Assembly: GCF_003026285.1 (NCBI RefSeq)
Contig: NZ_PYOD01000001.1
Coordinates: forward strand, 372,001-436,000
Direction: 5' to 3'
Source: Photobacterium profundum
Lineage (GTDB): Bacteria; Pseudomonadota; Gammaproteobacteria; Enterobacterales; Vibrionaceae
Length of the DNA: 64,000 bases
The notes beneath the pieces are model-generated. The model was not told the DNA's origin and did no database searches. It saw only the letters and a program-made list of their open reading frames with translations. This document shows positions 1 through 9,700 of this stretch, piece by piece. Position 1 is the first letter of the stretch; every line of letters starts with the position of its first letter. The position numbers and the translations under genes are program-made.

Positions 1-69
1 CTGGATAATTACGAACAAGCTTACAAGGATAGCCATTTTGTTGTTCGTCAAGACCAAGTTTTATTTTAG
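1..69 (+). CDS. 3' end of an unidentified gene (partial)
   Basis: Frame 1 is open from the window edge to a TAG at 67-69 and encodes about 22 residues ending VVRQDQVLF. It is too short to assign to a family and could be chance. No terminator follows. Between it and the dnaB relic (70-263) I see no gene. Confidence 0.25.
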   Translation: MDNYEQAYKDSHFVVRQDQVLF

Positions 70-263
70 CAAGCAGGTCTAGATCTCCGAGCAACCCTTG
101 CTTTGCGGATCAATACTTAACTCAGCGTAATCTTTGCTGGCACAAATCAGCGTCTTTACTGCTTAGAGTTAAAACTTATACATATTCTGTCATTAATGTG
201 TCAGCGAGAATGGATGACATGATGTGAACACCAAGGGTCCCTTGAGGAGACCCCATACCAACA

Positions 264-1180
264 TCATTTTCTTGCGTACTTAGCAAACATTGTTTTTCTC
301 ATCGCTGGACTGTCAAAAACGACATTACTGAGGAAGTCATCAACATGTCCGTTGATGAGTTCAAGGTACGCAGTTCCTGTACCACCATGGAATAGCTTCC
401 ATCAATTCAGGTGGGTTTGGTGAGTCAGCGTGATATATCGAGTCTCGGTAAAGCCCAATCCAAATATCACAACCTTGCTCAAGCTGACCAGTACCTCGTG
501 AGTCAGAAGGTATTGCCTTTTATCTGCACGTTCTTCCTGTTTACGGTTGAGCTGGGTAACTAGGAACACAACGCAATTTAACTCCTTGGCCAGCTGCTTG
601 AGTAGCTGGGTGAACCATCGATATAACACTTGGTATTGTTGTATTCGCTAATGGCCTGGCTGGCTTTGGCAAACTCAGTATCGAAGTTATACACATCCTC
701 TGAGCTCTGATAGAACAAACCTGAATCGATACGAGATCGAGAAGAAACCATACGCTCATAAATTTGCTCTTTTGGAATTTCCAGTGAGAACGTTGCAATC
801 CCCTTCCCTTCTTCGATAGCAACATATTCAGCAATCTTTAAAGTAAAAGCGGTTTTCCCCATCTTATGTCGAGCCCCAATGGCCACCAACACTCAATCCA
901 ACAGCAGAATTTCTAGCACGCTCAAGAGATGAAATCACAAGGCCAAGACGTTCAGTCGGTGTCCCTTCCGATGAATCAGACATCAACGTTTATCAAGTCG
1001 ATGCGAGAGCCTGTTTGAGCGACGTTATTAATTGCTCGATAAATATCACGATGCATGACCTCATCAAAACTACCCATTTTTAGCGAGTAGAATATTTTAC
1101 TGACTGTAGGTGCTTTCGGATCGCCAATTAAAAACAATGCACCCAACACGAATAGCTCTACAGCATTGGCTTGCGATTAA
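264..1180 (-). pseudogene. Decayed replicative helicase gene (dnaB-like)
   Basis: On the minus strand this follows the intact phage dnaB at 39399-40817 closely at DNA level, from its stop region to near its start, but it is broken. Three internal deletions are visible by comparison. One, near 604, joins the equivalents of about 39754 and 39895. One, near 890, joins two CCACCAGC-like repeats. One, near 987, removes about 190 bp. Substitutions also break the frame, and the Walker A region survives only in a fragment (GARHKMGKTAF). It lies outside the attL of the prophage, so it belongs to a different, older element. Confidence 0.85.
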
Positions 1181-1412
1181 GGCGTACATGGTTAATCACT
1201 CCGTGTCGGTATCTTGCTGCTTCTAAGCCATCACACTGGATTAACACGGTTTATTTAAAGCAAAAAATGTTTTATTCCCTCCATTTATTTACAACTATGC
1301 TTAACCACATAAAAATCATGCGTAATAGTGCCAAAAAGTCAGTAAATATAAGGGCTAGCCAGCCATTTACTGAACGGCTATAATTCCCGCCTCCAAAGAT
1401 TGAGGTCAACAC

Positions 1413-1475
1413 ATGCACACGAAAGCAACACCAATAAATAGCTATCCAAAGTACTGGGCAGGATGTTGGCACTAA
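1413..1475 (+). pseudogene. ygiQ: 5' stub of ygiQ left by phage integration
   Basis: ATG at 1413 is preceded by a plausible ribosome site (TGAGGT at about 1400) and opens a 20-codon frame. It contains YPKYWA, the conserved start of YgiQ, then runs into phage DNA and stops at TAA 1473-1475. Intact ygiQ at 45820 has the same YPKYWA followed by the rest of the protein. This is therefore the host-side (or earlier-phage-side) start of ygiQ separated from its body by the prophage. A TATAAT at 1379-1384 may belong to its promoter. Confidence 0.8.
1452..1461 (+). other. attL core
   Basis: TACTGGGCAG is identical to 45853-45862. The flanks are similar only on the ygiQ side, where both encode YPKYWA. 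Downstream of the core the sequence changes to phage DNA. Confidence 0.75.
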
Positions 1476-1572
1476 AATATTAACTAATTGTTAATTATCA
1501 AAAAATCATTATATATCAACAAACTAAAATACACTTTGATAATATTTTTTCCATTTCCAAGCGTTTTTTTTT

Positions 1573-1630
1573 GCCCCCATTTTGCCCCCAAACACCATTT
1601 TTCGATCAGTTTTGCCCCCAGTATGCCCCC
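1573..1630 (+). repeat. Two pairs of GCCCCCA repeats, putative integrase arm sites
   Basis: GCCCCC starts at 1573, 1584, 1614 and 1625, forming two pairs each with an exact 11-bp period and flanking T-rich/A-rich bases. A matching pair with the same 11-bp period lies at the other phage end (45777 and 45788). Paired direct repeats near both att ends are the expected form of tyrosine-integrase arm-type sites; binding itself is inferred. Confidence 0.65.
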
Positions 1631-1723
1631 AAAATTGAGCTAAAAAAGAAGTCTTAAAACATCGTTCAAGATGCACGTTTTCGTCCACTCGATTATTGCG
1701 AATACTGAAATATTATTGAAAAC

Positions 1724-1753
1724 AAAAAAGGGAGATGTATGACTACATCCCCC
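1724..1753 (-). terminator. Intrinsic terminator of the outer-membrane protein gene
   Basis: GGGAGATGTA (1730-1739) pairs with TACATCCCCC (1744-1753) with one mismatch and a 4-base loop. On the minus strand the stem is followed by a six-T run (complement of 1724-1729). It lies 45 bp beyond the stop of the gene at 1798. The rest of 1476-1797 holds no gene. Confidence 0.8.
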
Positions 1754-1797
1754 CTTATATTTAGTGCTTGATAAGCATTACGTTGAAAGAAATATAA

Positions 1798-2289
1798 TTA
1801 GAAAATGTAATCCATTGTTAGGTATGCTTCGTCATTGTACGATTCACTTTCTTGACTACTTGCATTAAGTAAACGATACCCAATTTCAGTGCTGATATTC
1901 TTCGTTATGCGATAATTAAAGCCAGCTTGTCCGCCATATACATAATGCCCTTTATTATCCAATGCTTTTGTATCCTGGTATTTATAACCAACAGTGACAC
2001 CTGTAACCAAATTGAATCTCTTTGCATCATCTAAGCTATATAGGTAGTCATATGACCCCATATACTTTGATAATTTGCTATTATTTGAAAAAGTATATGT
2101 CCCTAGAAAACGATGAGACTCATCTGCAATCACACCAGCTCGAAAAATATAAGTTTCGTTACTACTACCAACAAGATGATTGTTATCAGCACTTAGGCCA
2201 AGACCAGCACTGTATTCTAAATCTGAAGCCTGAACTTGAGTCGCTGCTGCTGCTGATAACATAATAAGTACGATAGCTGTTTTTTTCAT
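1798..2289 (-). CDS. Phage-encoded outer-membrane beta-barrel protein
   Basis: 163 residues. A signal peptide (MKKTAIVLIMLSAAAATQVQA, cut near 21) is followed by alternating aromatic/polar strands and a C-terminal phenylalanine (YLTMDYIF), as expected for a small 8-stranded barrel inserted by the BAM complex. It resembles the OmpW/OmpA-like or Lom/Ail size class, but I cannot assign a family firmly. It sits next to the tail-fibre end of the late genes, the position of lambda lom, so it is probably a lysogenic-conversion gene expressed by the host. It has its own terminator. The role (adhesion, serum resistance or superinfection exclusion) is inference. Confidence 0.7.
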   Translation of the reverse strand: MKKTAIVLIMLSAAAATQVQASDLEYSAGLGLSADNNHLVGSSNETYIFRAGVIADESHRFLGTYTFSNNSKLSKYMGSYDYLYSLDDAKRFNLVTGVTVGYKYQDTKALDNKGHYVYGGQAGFNYRITKNISTEIGYRLLNASSQESESYNDEAYLTMDYIF

Positions 2290-2665
2290 AAATCACCCCA
2301 AAAAATAAAACACTGTTTTCTTTCTGAGGTCAAGATAACAAATGAAGCTGAACAAATGCTGAATTTTAAAAATCAAAAATGCAAGCAATCGTTGCATAAT
2401 TTACCCCTTAAAAACAATAACTTAATATCACACCTATTAATTACGCAATACGTTCATTAACCCTACTGTGATTATTGATAATGCGATGGATTAAAGAAGG
2501 TCTGACCTAAACTCAATCGTACATACCAGTAAGTATTCAAGGATTAATATTTTTTGAAAGGCTTCATTTACCATTGCACAATAAAACACCATCCATTATG
2601 CTCGAATATCATTGATATCAATAAATAATGCAAACACATAATAAAAAGAGCATATGGAATTTAAC
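2290..2665. other. Intergenic region between divergent cargo genes
   Basis: AT-rich; contains the promoters of the barrel gene (minus) and the small secreted protein (plus). I see no further gene, RNA or clear operator. Confidence 0.4.
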
Positions 2666-3040
2666 ATGAAAAAGAACGCGCTAATTGTATTACTTGTAGG
2701 CCTATTTCCAATGCTCAGCATGGCTAAATGCGTTCCAAGTGGATCAATGGAAAATACTGTCTGCGTCGATTCTGACGGGACGGTTCGTACAACATACCAA
2801 CATGATGATGAATTCCGTACGCGTAACAATCTTGACCAGCCACGGAAAAATGACCCACGTGGTAATCCATTAGGCCAGTCTGATGATAGCGTAGGTTTTA
2901 CAATTTGGACGGATGAGCCAGATAACGACGTTGAACTGAATCTTATACCTGAACATAAAAAAACAGCCGCTAAAGTAAATGATCCAACACGATCAGTAAT
3001 GCTACCAGCTGAAAATTGTGATGGGTATGCCTGCCCTTAA
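2666..3040 (+). CDS. Small secreted protein of unknown function
   Basis: 124 residues from the ATG at 2666 (an in-frame ATG at 2654 gives four more). The start MKKNALIVLLVGLFPMLSMA is a clear signal peptide. The mature part is hydrophilic and rich in Asp/Asn/Pro with four cysteines (two near its start, two in the final CDGYACP), which could form disulphides in the periplasm. No recognised domain. It is the only plus-strand gene on the left side of the prophage and is separated from the tail fibre by a bidirectional terminator, so it is probably an independently expressed cargo gene. Confidence 0.6.
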   Translation: MKKNALIVLLVGLFPMLSMAKCVPSGSMENTVCVDSDGTVRTTYQHDDEFRTRNNLDQPRKNDPRGNPLGQSDDSVGFTIWTDEPDNDVELNLIPEHKKTAAKVNDPTRSVMLPAENCDGYACP

Positions 3041-3077
3041 CCCATGATGCTACAAACGGTTTATTGGTAATAATCTC

Positions 3078-3104
3078 AAAGCCTAACTAACACCGTTAGG
3101 CTTT
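3078..3104. terminator. Bidirectional terminator
   Basis: AAAGCCTAAC (3078-3087) and GTTAGGCTTT (3095-3104) form a perfect 10-bp stem with a 7-base loop, between the converging ends of the secreted-protein gene and the tail-fibre gene. It should stop both transcripts. Confidence 0.85.
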
Positions 3105-3111
3105 TCCCCTG

Positions 3112-5313
3112 CTAATCCTTCACCTTAATAAATGTGTACTTCTTAATGTTTGGTGCAATATCAACGACAGGGATATTTGGGTACTTCCCTGTAGGAAACA
3201 TCTGCTTTAATCCATAATAAAATGGCGGGATCGTTGAACCATCACATTGGTGATAACGTCCACCAGCAGGCACACCTACCTGCTGCCCATCTTCGATAAC
3301 AACCTCAATCAGACACCCAACCCAGATACCACCAATTTGAGAGGATTGTGGCGGATTAGCTTTTGTGAAAAAGTCATAAGTATGGCGGCTATCCCTTCTC
3401 CATTTTGGAACCAGTTTACTAACCACCTCCATCTGCATGTCTTGATCGCCTAATATGAGCTTGCCATTACTCACAACGAGGATATAGCTTCGGTTGTATT
3501 TAATCCCATGTACACCAAGCTCAAGGTCAGAATCCAACTTCCCCCCTAGGCTCGCAATGCCACCGCCCCCTGATGCTGGTTCTATCCACGTCGACCAGCC
3601 ACTCATAAGTTCAAACAATTCATACACGCCATCAACCGTGTGGTACTCAATCAGGCTCCCATTGGTATCATTAAAGCCCTTTTTGATTTCCATTAAGCCA
3701 ACGTAATTGTTACTCGGTAATGTTGGCGCACCGGTAAACTTACCATTGACGTAATAGAGCCCCGCTTTTTTAGTCTTTGGATCATCGCCAACACTAATAA
3801 GCCCACCACCTTCCAACAGCCGTCTTGTCAGTTCATACAACTGAGAGAGTAAAACGAGCGAATCATCTTTTCCATTGACCTCGATACTGGGTGCTTCTTT
3901 GGCCGCTAAGTGAAGCGACATATCAGCATCACCCACATTAACAGTTTGCTCTCCATCTAATGCATGGACACCAAAGACTTCTTTTATACCAGTACTGGTT
4001 CTATATTGAAGTAATGCCCCACCAGACCCAAACCAGGTAAAGGGGCCTGTCATGGTTCCGCCGTTCGGATCTAGAAAGTTCAAAGAGGATAAATCAACCG
4101 TCTTGTCATCACCGATTGAGTAGAACTTCGCCGTGACAGCGTCATAATGTATTTCACTGCCATTCTCGACCGTAGCGTAATCAGTCCCGACTAAATCACC
4201 GTCCGTATAGGTAAATTTCAATCCTTTTGGTAACAGTACCCACCAGATGGTTGATAGTACCGGTGTATCTGGATAAGGCTTTTCAGCTGTAGGCGTAAAC
4301 ACCCCGCCGTCTTGTATTGCCCCAGCAGCGGCAGATTGTGCACTCACGGCAGCTTTTTCCGCTTTATTTTTCGCGACGTCAGTATCTTGCTTCAATGCAA
4401 TGACAGCTTGACGATCTGCACGCACCGCGACTTTATCTCCGTATACCTGAGAGGCAGCAGCCTGCACATCCACTCCTACTTGCGGAATGTTTATCGCATC
4501 AATAGCGGTTTTATCTACTGCCATTTGACGAGCAATATCCGCGGCTTTTTGTGCGTAGTGATACGACGAATACTTGCCAGGCTCTACAGCCACATTTTCA
4601 GGGTTTATCGCCCATTTTTTGGCTTTGGGTATTTCAATCGCCAGCGCGGCCAAATCCGGTAGGTTCGTAATCTGTGATGCGTCAGGTGGGTTATCTTCTG
4701 TGAAGATCTTTACTGCGGCCTCGGTACCTTTAGCATGCCATAAAAATCCTTCGCCAATTAAAAAGGATTCCTGACTATTCGGTAGACTGGTGTGGTGAGA
4801 AATAACCGTTTTAGTGCCATCTGATGTGAGTGACATTTCCCCCGCGCCCCAAGCGTAAGGTTGGTTAATCACTGCTTTCTTTATTCCATAAGACTGAACC
4901 GCACTCGATCGCTCACTACCAATCATCATCGCGTTATTAGGTAACGCAATATCACCATTAGGGTCGAGGATACTTAAACGATGAGTCGGTTTGATATTTG
5001 AAATATCAGAGACCAGCTCATAGAGATTCGATTTGTCGACGTTCCTGACTTTGATATTGAGCCGGCTATATTCTTGATTGGGTGTGACAATCGTTACCTG
5101 GTAAAAGGTCTCGGGAATGGTTTGCAGTTCATTGGGCCATAAGTCGAGTAATGCGATGCCTGCAGCATCGGTATTCTTAACGATAACTTCAGGAATAATG
5201 ATCCCGTTATAAATGACCACATCATTCAATTGCGCCATCACCGTCGCATTTGCGATTGGGGTTCCATCCGCAGTGGTTACCGTTGCCTTTACTTCACACG
5301 TTGTAATCGCCAT
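3112..5313 (-). CDS. Tail fibre protein
   Basis: 733 residues, last gene of the late operon. Residues 1-75 look like a carboxypeptidase-regulatory/Ig-type beta domain (VKATVTTADGTPIANATVMAQ). The middle has an Ala-rich helical stretch (about 255-330) and a fibre-like Gly/Ser region. The C-terminus (GGRYHQCDGSTIPP...) resembles tail-collar/fibre tips. It is expected to be the receptor-binding or side fibre attached to the tail tip. It lies just downstream of the glycine-rich adhesin-like gene, so the two may work together in host recognition. Assignment rests on position, length and composition. Confidence 0.75.
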   Translation of the reverse strand: MAITTCEVKATVTTADGTPIANATVMAQLNDVVIYNGIIIPEVIVKNTDAAGIALLDLWPNELQTIPETFYQVTIVTPNQEYSRLNIKVRNVDKSNLYELVSDISNIKPTHRLSILDPNGDIALPNNAMMIGSERSSAVQSYGIKKAVINQPYAWGAGEMSLTSDGTKTVISHHTSLPNSQESFLIGEGFLWHAKGTEAAVKIFTEDNPPDASQITNLPDLAALAIEIPKAKKWAINPENVAVEPGKYSSYHYAQKAADIARQMAVDKTAIDAINIPQVGVDVQAAASQVYGDKVAVRADRQAVIALKQDTDVAKNKAEKAAVSAQSAAAGAIQDGGVFTPTAEKPYPDTPVLSTIWWVLLPKGLKFTYTDGDLVGTDYATVENGSEIHYDAVTAKFYSIGDDKTVDLSSLNFLDPNGGTMTGPFTWFGSGGALLQYRTSTGIKEVFGVHALDGEQTVNVGDADMSLHLAAKEAPSIEVNGKDDSLVLLSQLYELTRRLLEGGGLISVGDDPKTKKAGLYYVNGKFTGAPTLPSNNYVGLMEIKKGFNDTNGSLIEYHTVDGVYELFELMSGWSTWIEPASGGGGIASLGGKLDSDLELGVHGIKYNRSYILVVSNGKLILGDQDMQMEVVSKLVPKWRRDSRHTYDFFTKANPPQSSQIGGIWVGCLIEVVIEDGQQVGVPAGGRYHQCDGSTIPPFYYGLKQMFPTGKYPNIPVVDIAPNIKKYTFIKVKD

Positions 5314-5351
5314 ATACCCACACCTATTCGCAAGACGCTAAACCCTATAAA

Positions 5352-6275
5352 TCAAACGACGCTACCGTTAATCGTACCGTGGTTATTTACAGATACTGTG
5401 TGGCCATGTTTATTTATAGCGTAGCCACCTCGCCCACCAGAATTACCTCCAGCATGGCCCCACGTACCACCATTGGTCGCTTTTGATGTGCCATAACCCT
5501 GCCCTCTACCACCAACAACAACCTTTGATCTCCAAATGGCATTATTTAAAGTGTGAGGTTTAACATTAACTAAATGGCTTGTCCCTTTGTGATACGTCCA
5601 TCCACTTTTATACCAAGAACTACTGCTTGAAAATGGGCCGGAATAACTCGTGCTATTTGTCTTATAAAATAAACGTGAACCTTTCCACCAAACCTCTATT
5701 TGATATCTCTTATTTTGAGTGAATTGTTTAGTGTAAATACCTGTTCTATAACTTGATGACGCATAGCTTGCAGTGTATTCCTCACCACTCGATGGCTCGC
5801 GAGAGGTCGTTGACCCACCACCTCCACCTCCTCCACGAATCGCACCATAATTATTAATAGTTACATTAGCGTTGGCCACAACAGCATCACCACCAGCTTT
5901 GCTTGGTGCTCCACTCGCACCTTGAATTTCACCGTGGTTATCAACCGTCAAGCTGCCTCTTAATCCCGTTCCTATTTCAAGTAATCTCCGTGTGACACCT
6001 TTATTAATCACTGCTCTTTTAGGTATATTTGCCGTCCAAAAAGAGCCGAATGAGTCTTTTAGCCCTCCGGTCGTCACTGTTATTACCATTTCATTCACGG
6101 CGCCATAAAAGTCAGTAATGCTTATGTCACCAGATGTTGGTATTTTGTTGTTCTGCGGAATATCAGGAACCCGTCCTGCACCACGATAATACTCAGTTAA
6201 TGAGTGCGGGACGTTACCCCCAAATTCATTAACAATATCTTGGATGCTAATCGTTCCTGCAGTCTTAATCGTCAT
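5352..6275 (-). CDS. Glycine-rich tail adhesin-like protein
   Basis: 307 residues. The first 60 (ISIQDIVNEFGG..., SLTEYYRGAG, ISITDFYGA) match a short module common in phage tip and baseplate proteins. The remainder has poly-Gly blocks (GGGGGGG near 150-156 and GGRGQGYG, GGNSGGRGG near the end) separated by aromatic and polar runs with VNNHG/INNYG repeats. This is the style of receptor-binding adhesins with glycine-rich motifs such as T-even gp38; homology is not proven. Its start overlaps the preceding gene by 4 bp. Variable loops between glycine motifs would set host range. Confidence 0.6.
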   Translation of the reverse strand: MTIKTAGTISIQDIVNEFGGNVPHSLTEYYRGAGRVPDIPQNNKIPTSGDISITDFYGAVNEMVITVTTGGLKDSFGSFWTANIPKRAVINKGVTRRLLEIGTGLRGSLTVDNHGEIQGASGAPSKAGGDAVVANANVTINNYGAIRGGGGGGGSTTSREPSSGEEYTASYASSSYRTGIYTKQFTQNKRYQIEVWWKGSRLFYKTNSTSYSGPFSSSSSWYKSGWTYHKGTSHLVNVKPHTLNNAIWRSKVVVGGRGQGYGTSKATNGGTWGHAGGNSGGRGGYAINKHGHTVSVNNHGTINGSVV

Positions 6276-6703
6276 AATGTCTTCTTAGCAGACACATCCT
6301 GCTCTGCACTGACATTACCCGCAGCATCAAGCTGCCATATTATGTTTTGGCCATTGAGTATTTGTAACTTTCCTCCACTCTCTCTCATCGTAAACGCACC
6401 AAACGTACCCCGCTTATCAAGCTCTCCTTGCAAGCCAGGAATATCTTCAATACCAGAGGGAAGTAGTGATAGTGAGTCGAATATTTTCTCTTCACTGCCA
6501 TTAGCTAATCGGTTATAAATTTCTAGATGCTTTTTTGTCTTTACCGTTTTAAAGACATGCCTTTTCATTCCAGTCACTAGCCCACCCATACCTCGAAAAT
6601 CAGCGGTCCATAGACGAGAAATATGCGCTCTAATCGTTTGTAATACCTCAGTTGAATAATTACTGTTTATATCTGGCTTTGATAAATTATTTTGATCAGA
6701 CAT
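6272..6703 (-). CDS. Putative tail-tip associated protein
   Basis: 143 residues from ATG 6703, preceded by GGAGG overlapping the stop region of gene J, which supports this start over the upstream in-frame ATG at 6718. No recognised domain. The C-terminal half (FTMRESGGKLQILNGQNIIWQLDAAGNV) reads like a beta-rich fibre segment. Translationally coupled between J and the adhesin, so a structural or fibre-attachment role is likely. Confidence 0.6.
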   Translation of the reverse strand: MSDQNNLSKPDINSNYSTEVLQTIRAHISRLWTADFRGMGGLVTGMKRHVFKTVKTKKHLEIYNRLANGSEEKIFDSLSLLPSGIEDIPGLQGELDKRGTFGAFTMRESGGKLQILNGQNIIWQLDAAGNVSAEQDVSAKKTL

Positions 6704-6704
6704 G

Positions 6705-9700
6705 CTAATAACCTCCAAGTAATATTGATACGGTTCCGCCTATACGAACATTATGTGTATCCCAAGCCATGACTTTAACGACTGGTGTACTTCCGCTATC
6801 GTCAATGATGACGTTAGTTCTCGCTATGGCAGGACTGTTCTGAGGGGTAACAATGGCACTTACGATATCGAGCCATTTTTTTGTCGGCGTAAAAATTGTT
6901 CCATTCGTATCCGTCGATTTCAAAACGAAGCGACCTGATTCAGTTTTATCTTCAACACGGATATCAACATCAATGGATGTTATGACAATGAGATCATCAC
7001 GATCTTGGCCTGTAGCAAAAATACTGATTCGGATATAACGCACATTATTAGCCTGAACTTCTATTGCACCTTCTGGTGCAGAGGTCCAACTTGCATTATT
7101 ACTGCTCCATTCAATTTTGATTTTTGCTGAAACATTCCCAATATGGTGAGATTGAGCAATTCTGACAGAGATTGTTGCGGCAGATAAAATCTTACCTAAG
7201 TCTTTGGTACTCACAAGAGAGGCACTTTCAGTGCCTGGTTCAAAGTAAATTGGGAAGTTGGCATTAATCTGATCTTGTACCGTATTCCAATGACGAAATT
7301 TAAAATGTTGGTCCCATGTTTCCGTTGTATTTAACGGCATCAATAACTCACCATCGATATACTCTGCATTGCTTAACACCGCACCTCTCGATGCGTCATA
7401 GTTAAGCGCAATAGCAAAGTTAGCGGGTAATGCAGCAGTTACATCGATGTGCCTTATATTACTGATATTCCCAGCAACATCTTCCACCGACATGAACACT
7501 CTAAAATCACCGCCAGAAGTAAATATTATTACGTCTGAACGAGAATCTGCACCTGCTTTTCCATAGAAAGTTGCTGTTGTTATATCACCCGTTATTGAAC
7601 CGATATTTATCGTATAACTTTTTATTGGCTGGCTTGTTTTTGCGTCTTCCCACGATAATGACAACGCGTTAACTTGCATCGATGAGCGAGATATTTTCAC
7701 ATCTGATGGGGGCGCAACATTCAAATTCACAGATGCCGCGGTTGCACTTGGTAATGATGGATTCCAATGTCTAGCCCAGAACCGGTTATTACCTGCAGGT
7801 AGCCATTTGCTTAGGAATGTATTTCCCTTTACCTCGGTAATGACCTCGGCAGTTTCAAAGGTTGCACCAAATCTTAGCTCTGTCTTCACATAGTCAGGGT
7901 CAAGCGAATCATCCCATGAAATTATTACACCATTATTTGAAATATCGGCCTTTAGACCAAAGACGTCTGATGCTTTAAAGGCAGCATCTTCAATCGTGAA
8001 TGAAATAGGACTTGGCTGAGTTAACCTTCCACCTTTAAGGACAGCGGTAACATTGGCATCATATATTCCCTTAGGAGCATCAAATGATACATCTTGATAT
8101 TCAGTTCTTATTTCACGCCATGTTCCACCATCATTATTTTTATATTTAAATAGATATATTTCAGCATTAAGAAGGGCCATCCAGGATGCATTCGCAGTCG
8201 GTAACCTTACGTTCTCTCTGGTAAGCCTACGCCCTTCAATAACATTAAGGCCGACAACGTGTTCCGTCACTGTCGAACCAAGATCTACCGTTGTTGATGA
8301 GAAACCACGGTGGTATATATATGGATTAGATTCAGCAAGAAAATAATCGTTTGTATAATCAATGGCAGTAAATTTGAACCCTTCACTTCCCATCGATACA
8401 ACATCTACAATTTTAACCTTTCGACCAGGGCTCGCCGCTGAATCATAAAACCACATGTACTCACACGCCGGATATGTACCGCTACCGGGTAACGGATTGT
8501 CTGCTGATGAAGGTATGGGGGCTTTAAGAGATACCTTATTACCGTCTACTGCTGAAACCATGTATGTTTCATAGTGTCCATTAGGGTAGCGAATGCCAAG
8601 GACTGCTGAGTTTGCTGATGCTGGTTGAGGAACATCAGCATCAAGATAAATAGTAAAGTGATCACCACCATCAATCATTCGGCCTGAATTTGACCAACTG
8701 ACCATGTCATGGCTTAACAGAACAACATCACCTTTAGATGCCACCAGCCCTTCAATATCGGTTTCCCAATGGGTTCGACGTTTAAAAAATTCCTGTGATG
8801 CTGCAAGCAATGAGGCTTCACGTCCCGCTTGGTCTTTATTAGTACAACCAATGAAATCTATTTCCACAGGGTTATCTGGATCGCTAATACCGCCAACGGT
8901 AGCCCTGACACTTTCAGCTGCCCAATTACTGTCAGCATTCTTAAAATTGACGATAAATTCATCAGCAAGCTTCCCTGAAACATAATCAATCGAAAATGTT
9001 CTCGACTTGATATTTGACGGACTAAAAACTGCAATATGTGATAAATCGTCGGCATCCCATATGACGCCATATTTACCGGTTTGCCATGTCGTTTGCCCTC
9101 GCCCACATCGAGATATAATTTCAGCCACATTTTTAACTGACTGACTTGAATTGATTACAGCATTACACTCCAGATTTTTTCTGTTACACCATGCTGCAAA
9201 TGCTTTTATCGAATCCATGTCAATTCGTGAGTCAGGTAATCCAGCGCCATATTGACGCCTACCAGCCGAATCTTTACTCCCCCTGAACCACCACAATAGC
9301 CACCATGCAGGGTTTGATGTGAATTGTTTTACCCATGTTGAACCTGTCCAAACGGGAATAGTCGACTGACAAATAGCATTAAACTGATCGACCTGTCCTG
9401 ATAGCTGACCACTCGCCTTTATTGATACGCCAACACGCCTTTGCCCAGAGTAATCAGCATTATCTTCTTGGAACGCTTTTAGGCTTACCCACGATAGTCG
9501 TCTTGTTTTTTTTGTGCTTTCAACATCAATGGATGTCTTTCTCACCTTGACTAAATACTCACCACTATCATTGATATGAATTCGATGCGTTGTTCTTACC
9601 GAACTGATTTTCATACCAGTTAGACTTAACGTTAACGTGTCGTATCGTGTTTGAGTTCCATCCGTCGCTATTGTGTAAACCTCGATAGAAACAGCGATTG

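Noticed and set aside
1560..1650. GCCCCCA region as the broken C-terminus of a second integrase (reads FAPSMPPKLS before a stop)
   Set aside because: No other integrase sequence adjoins it, and the exact 11-bp repeat period fits arm sites better; an integrase remnant cannot be fully excluded.
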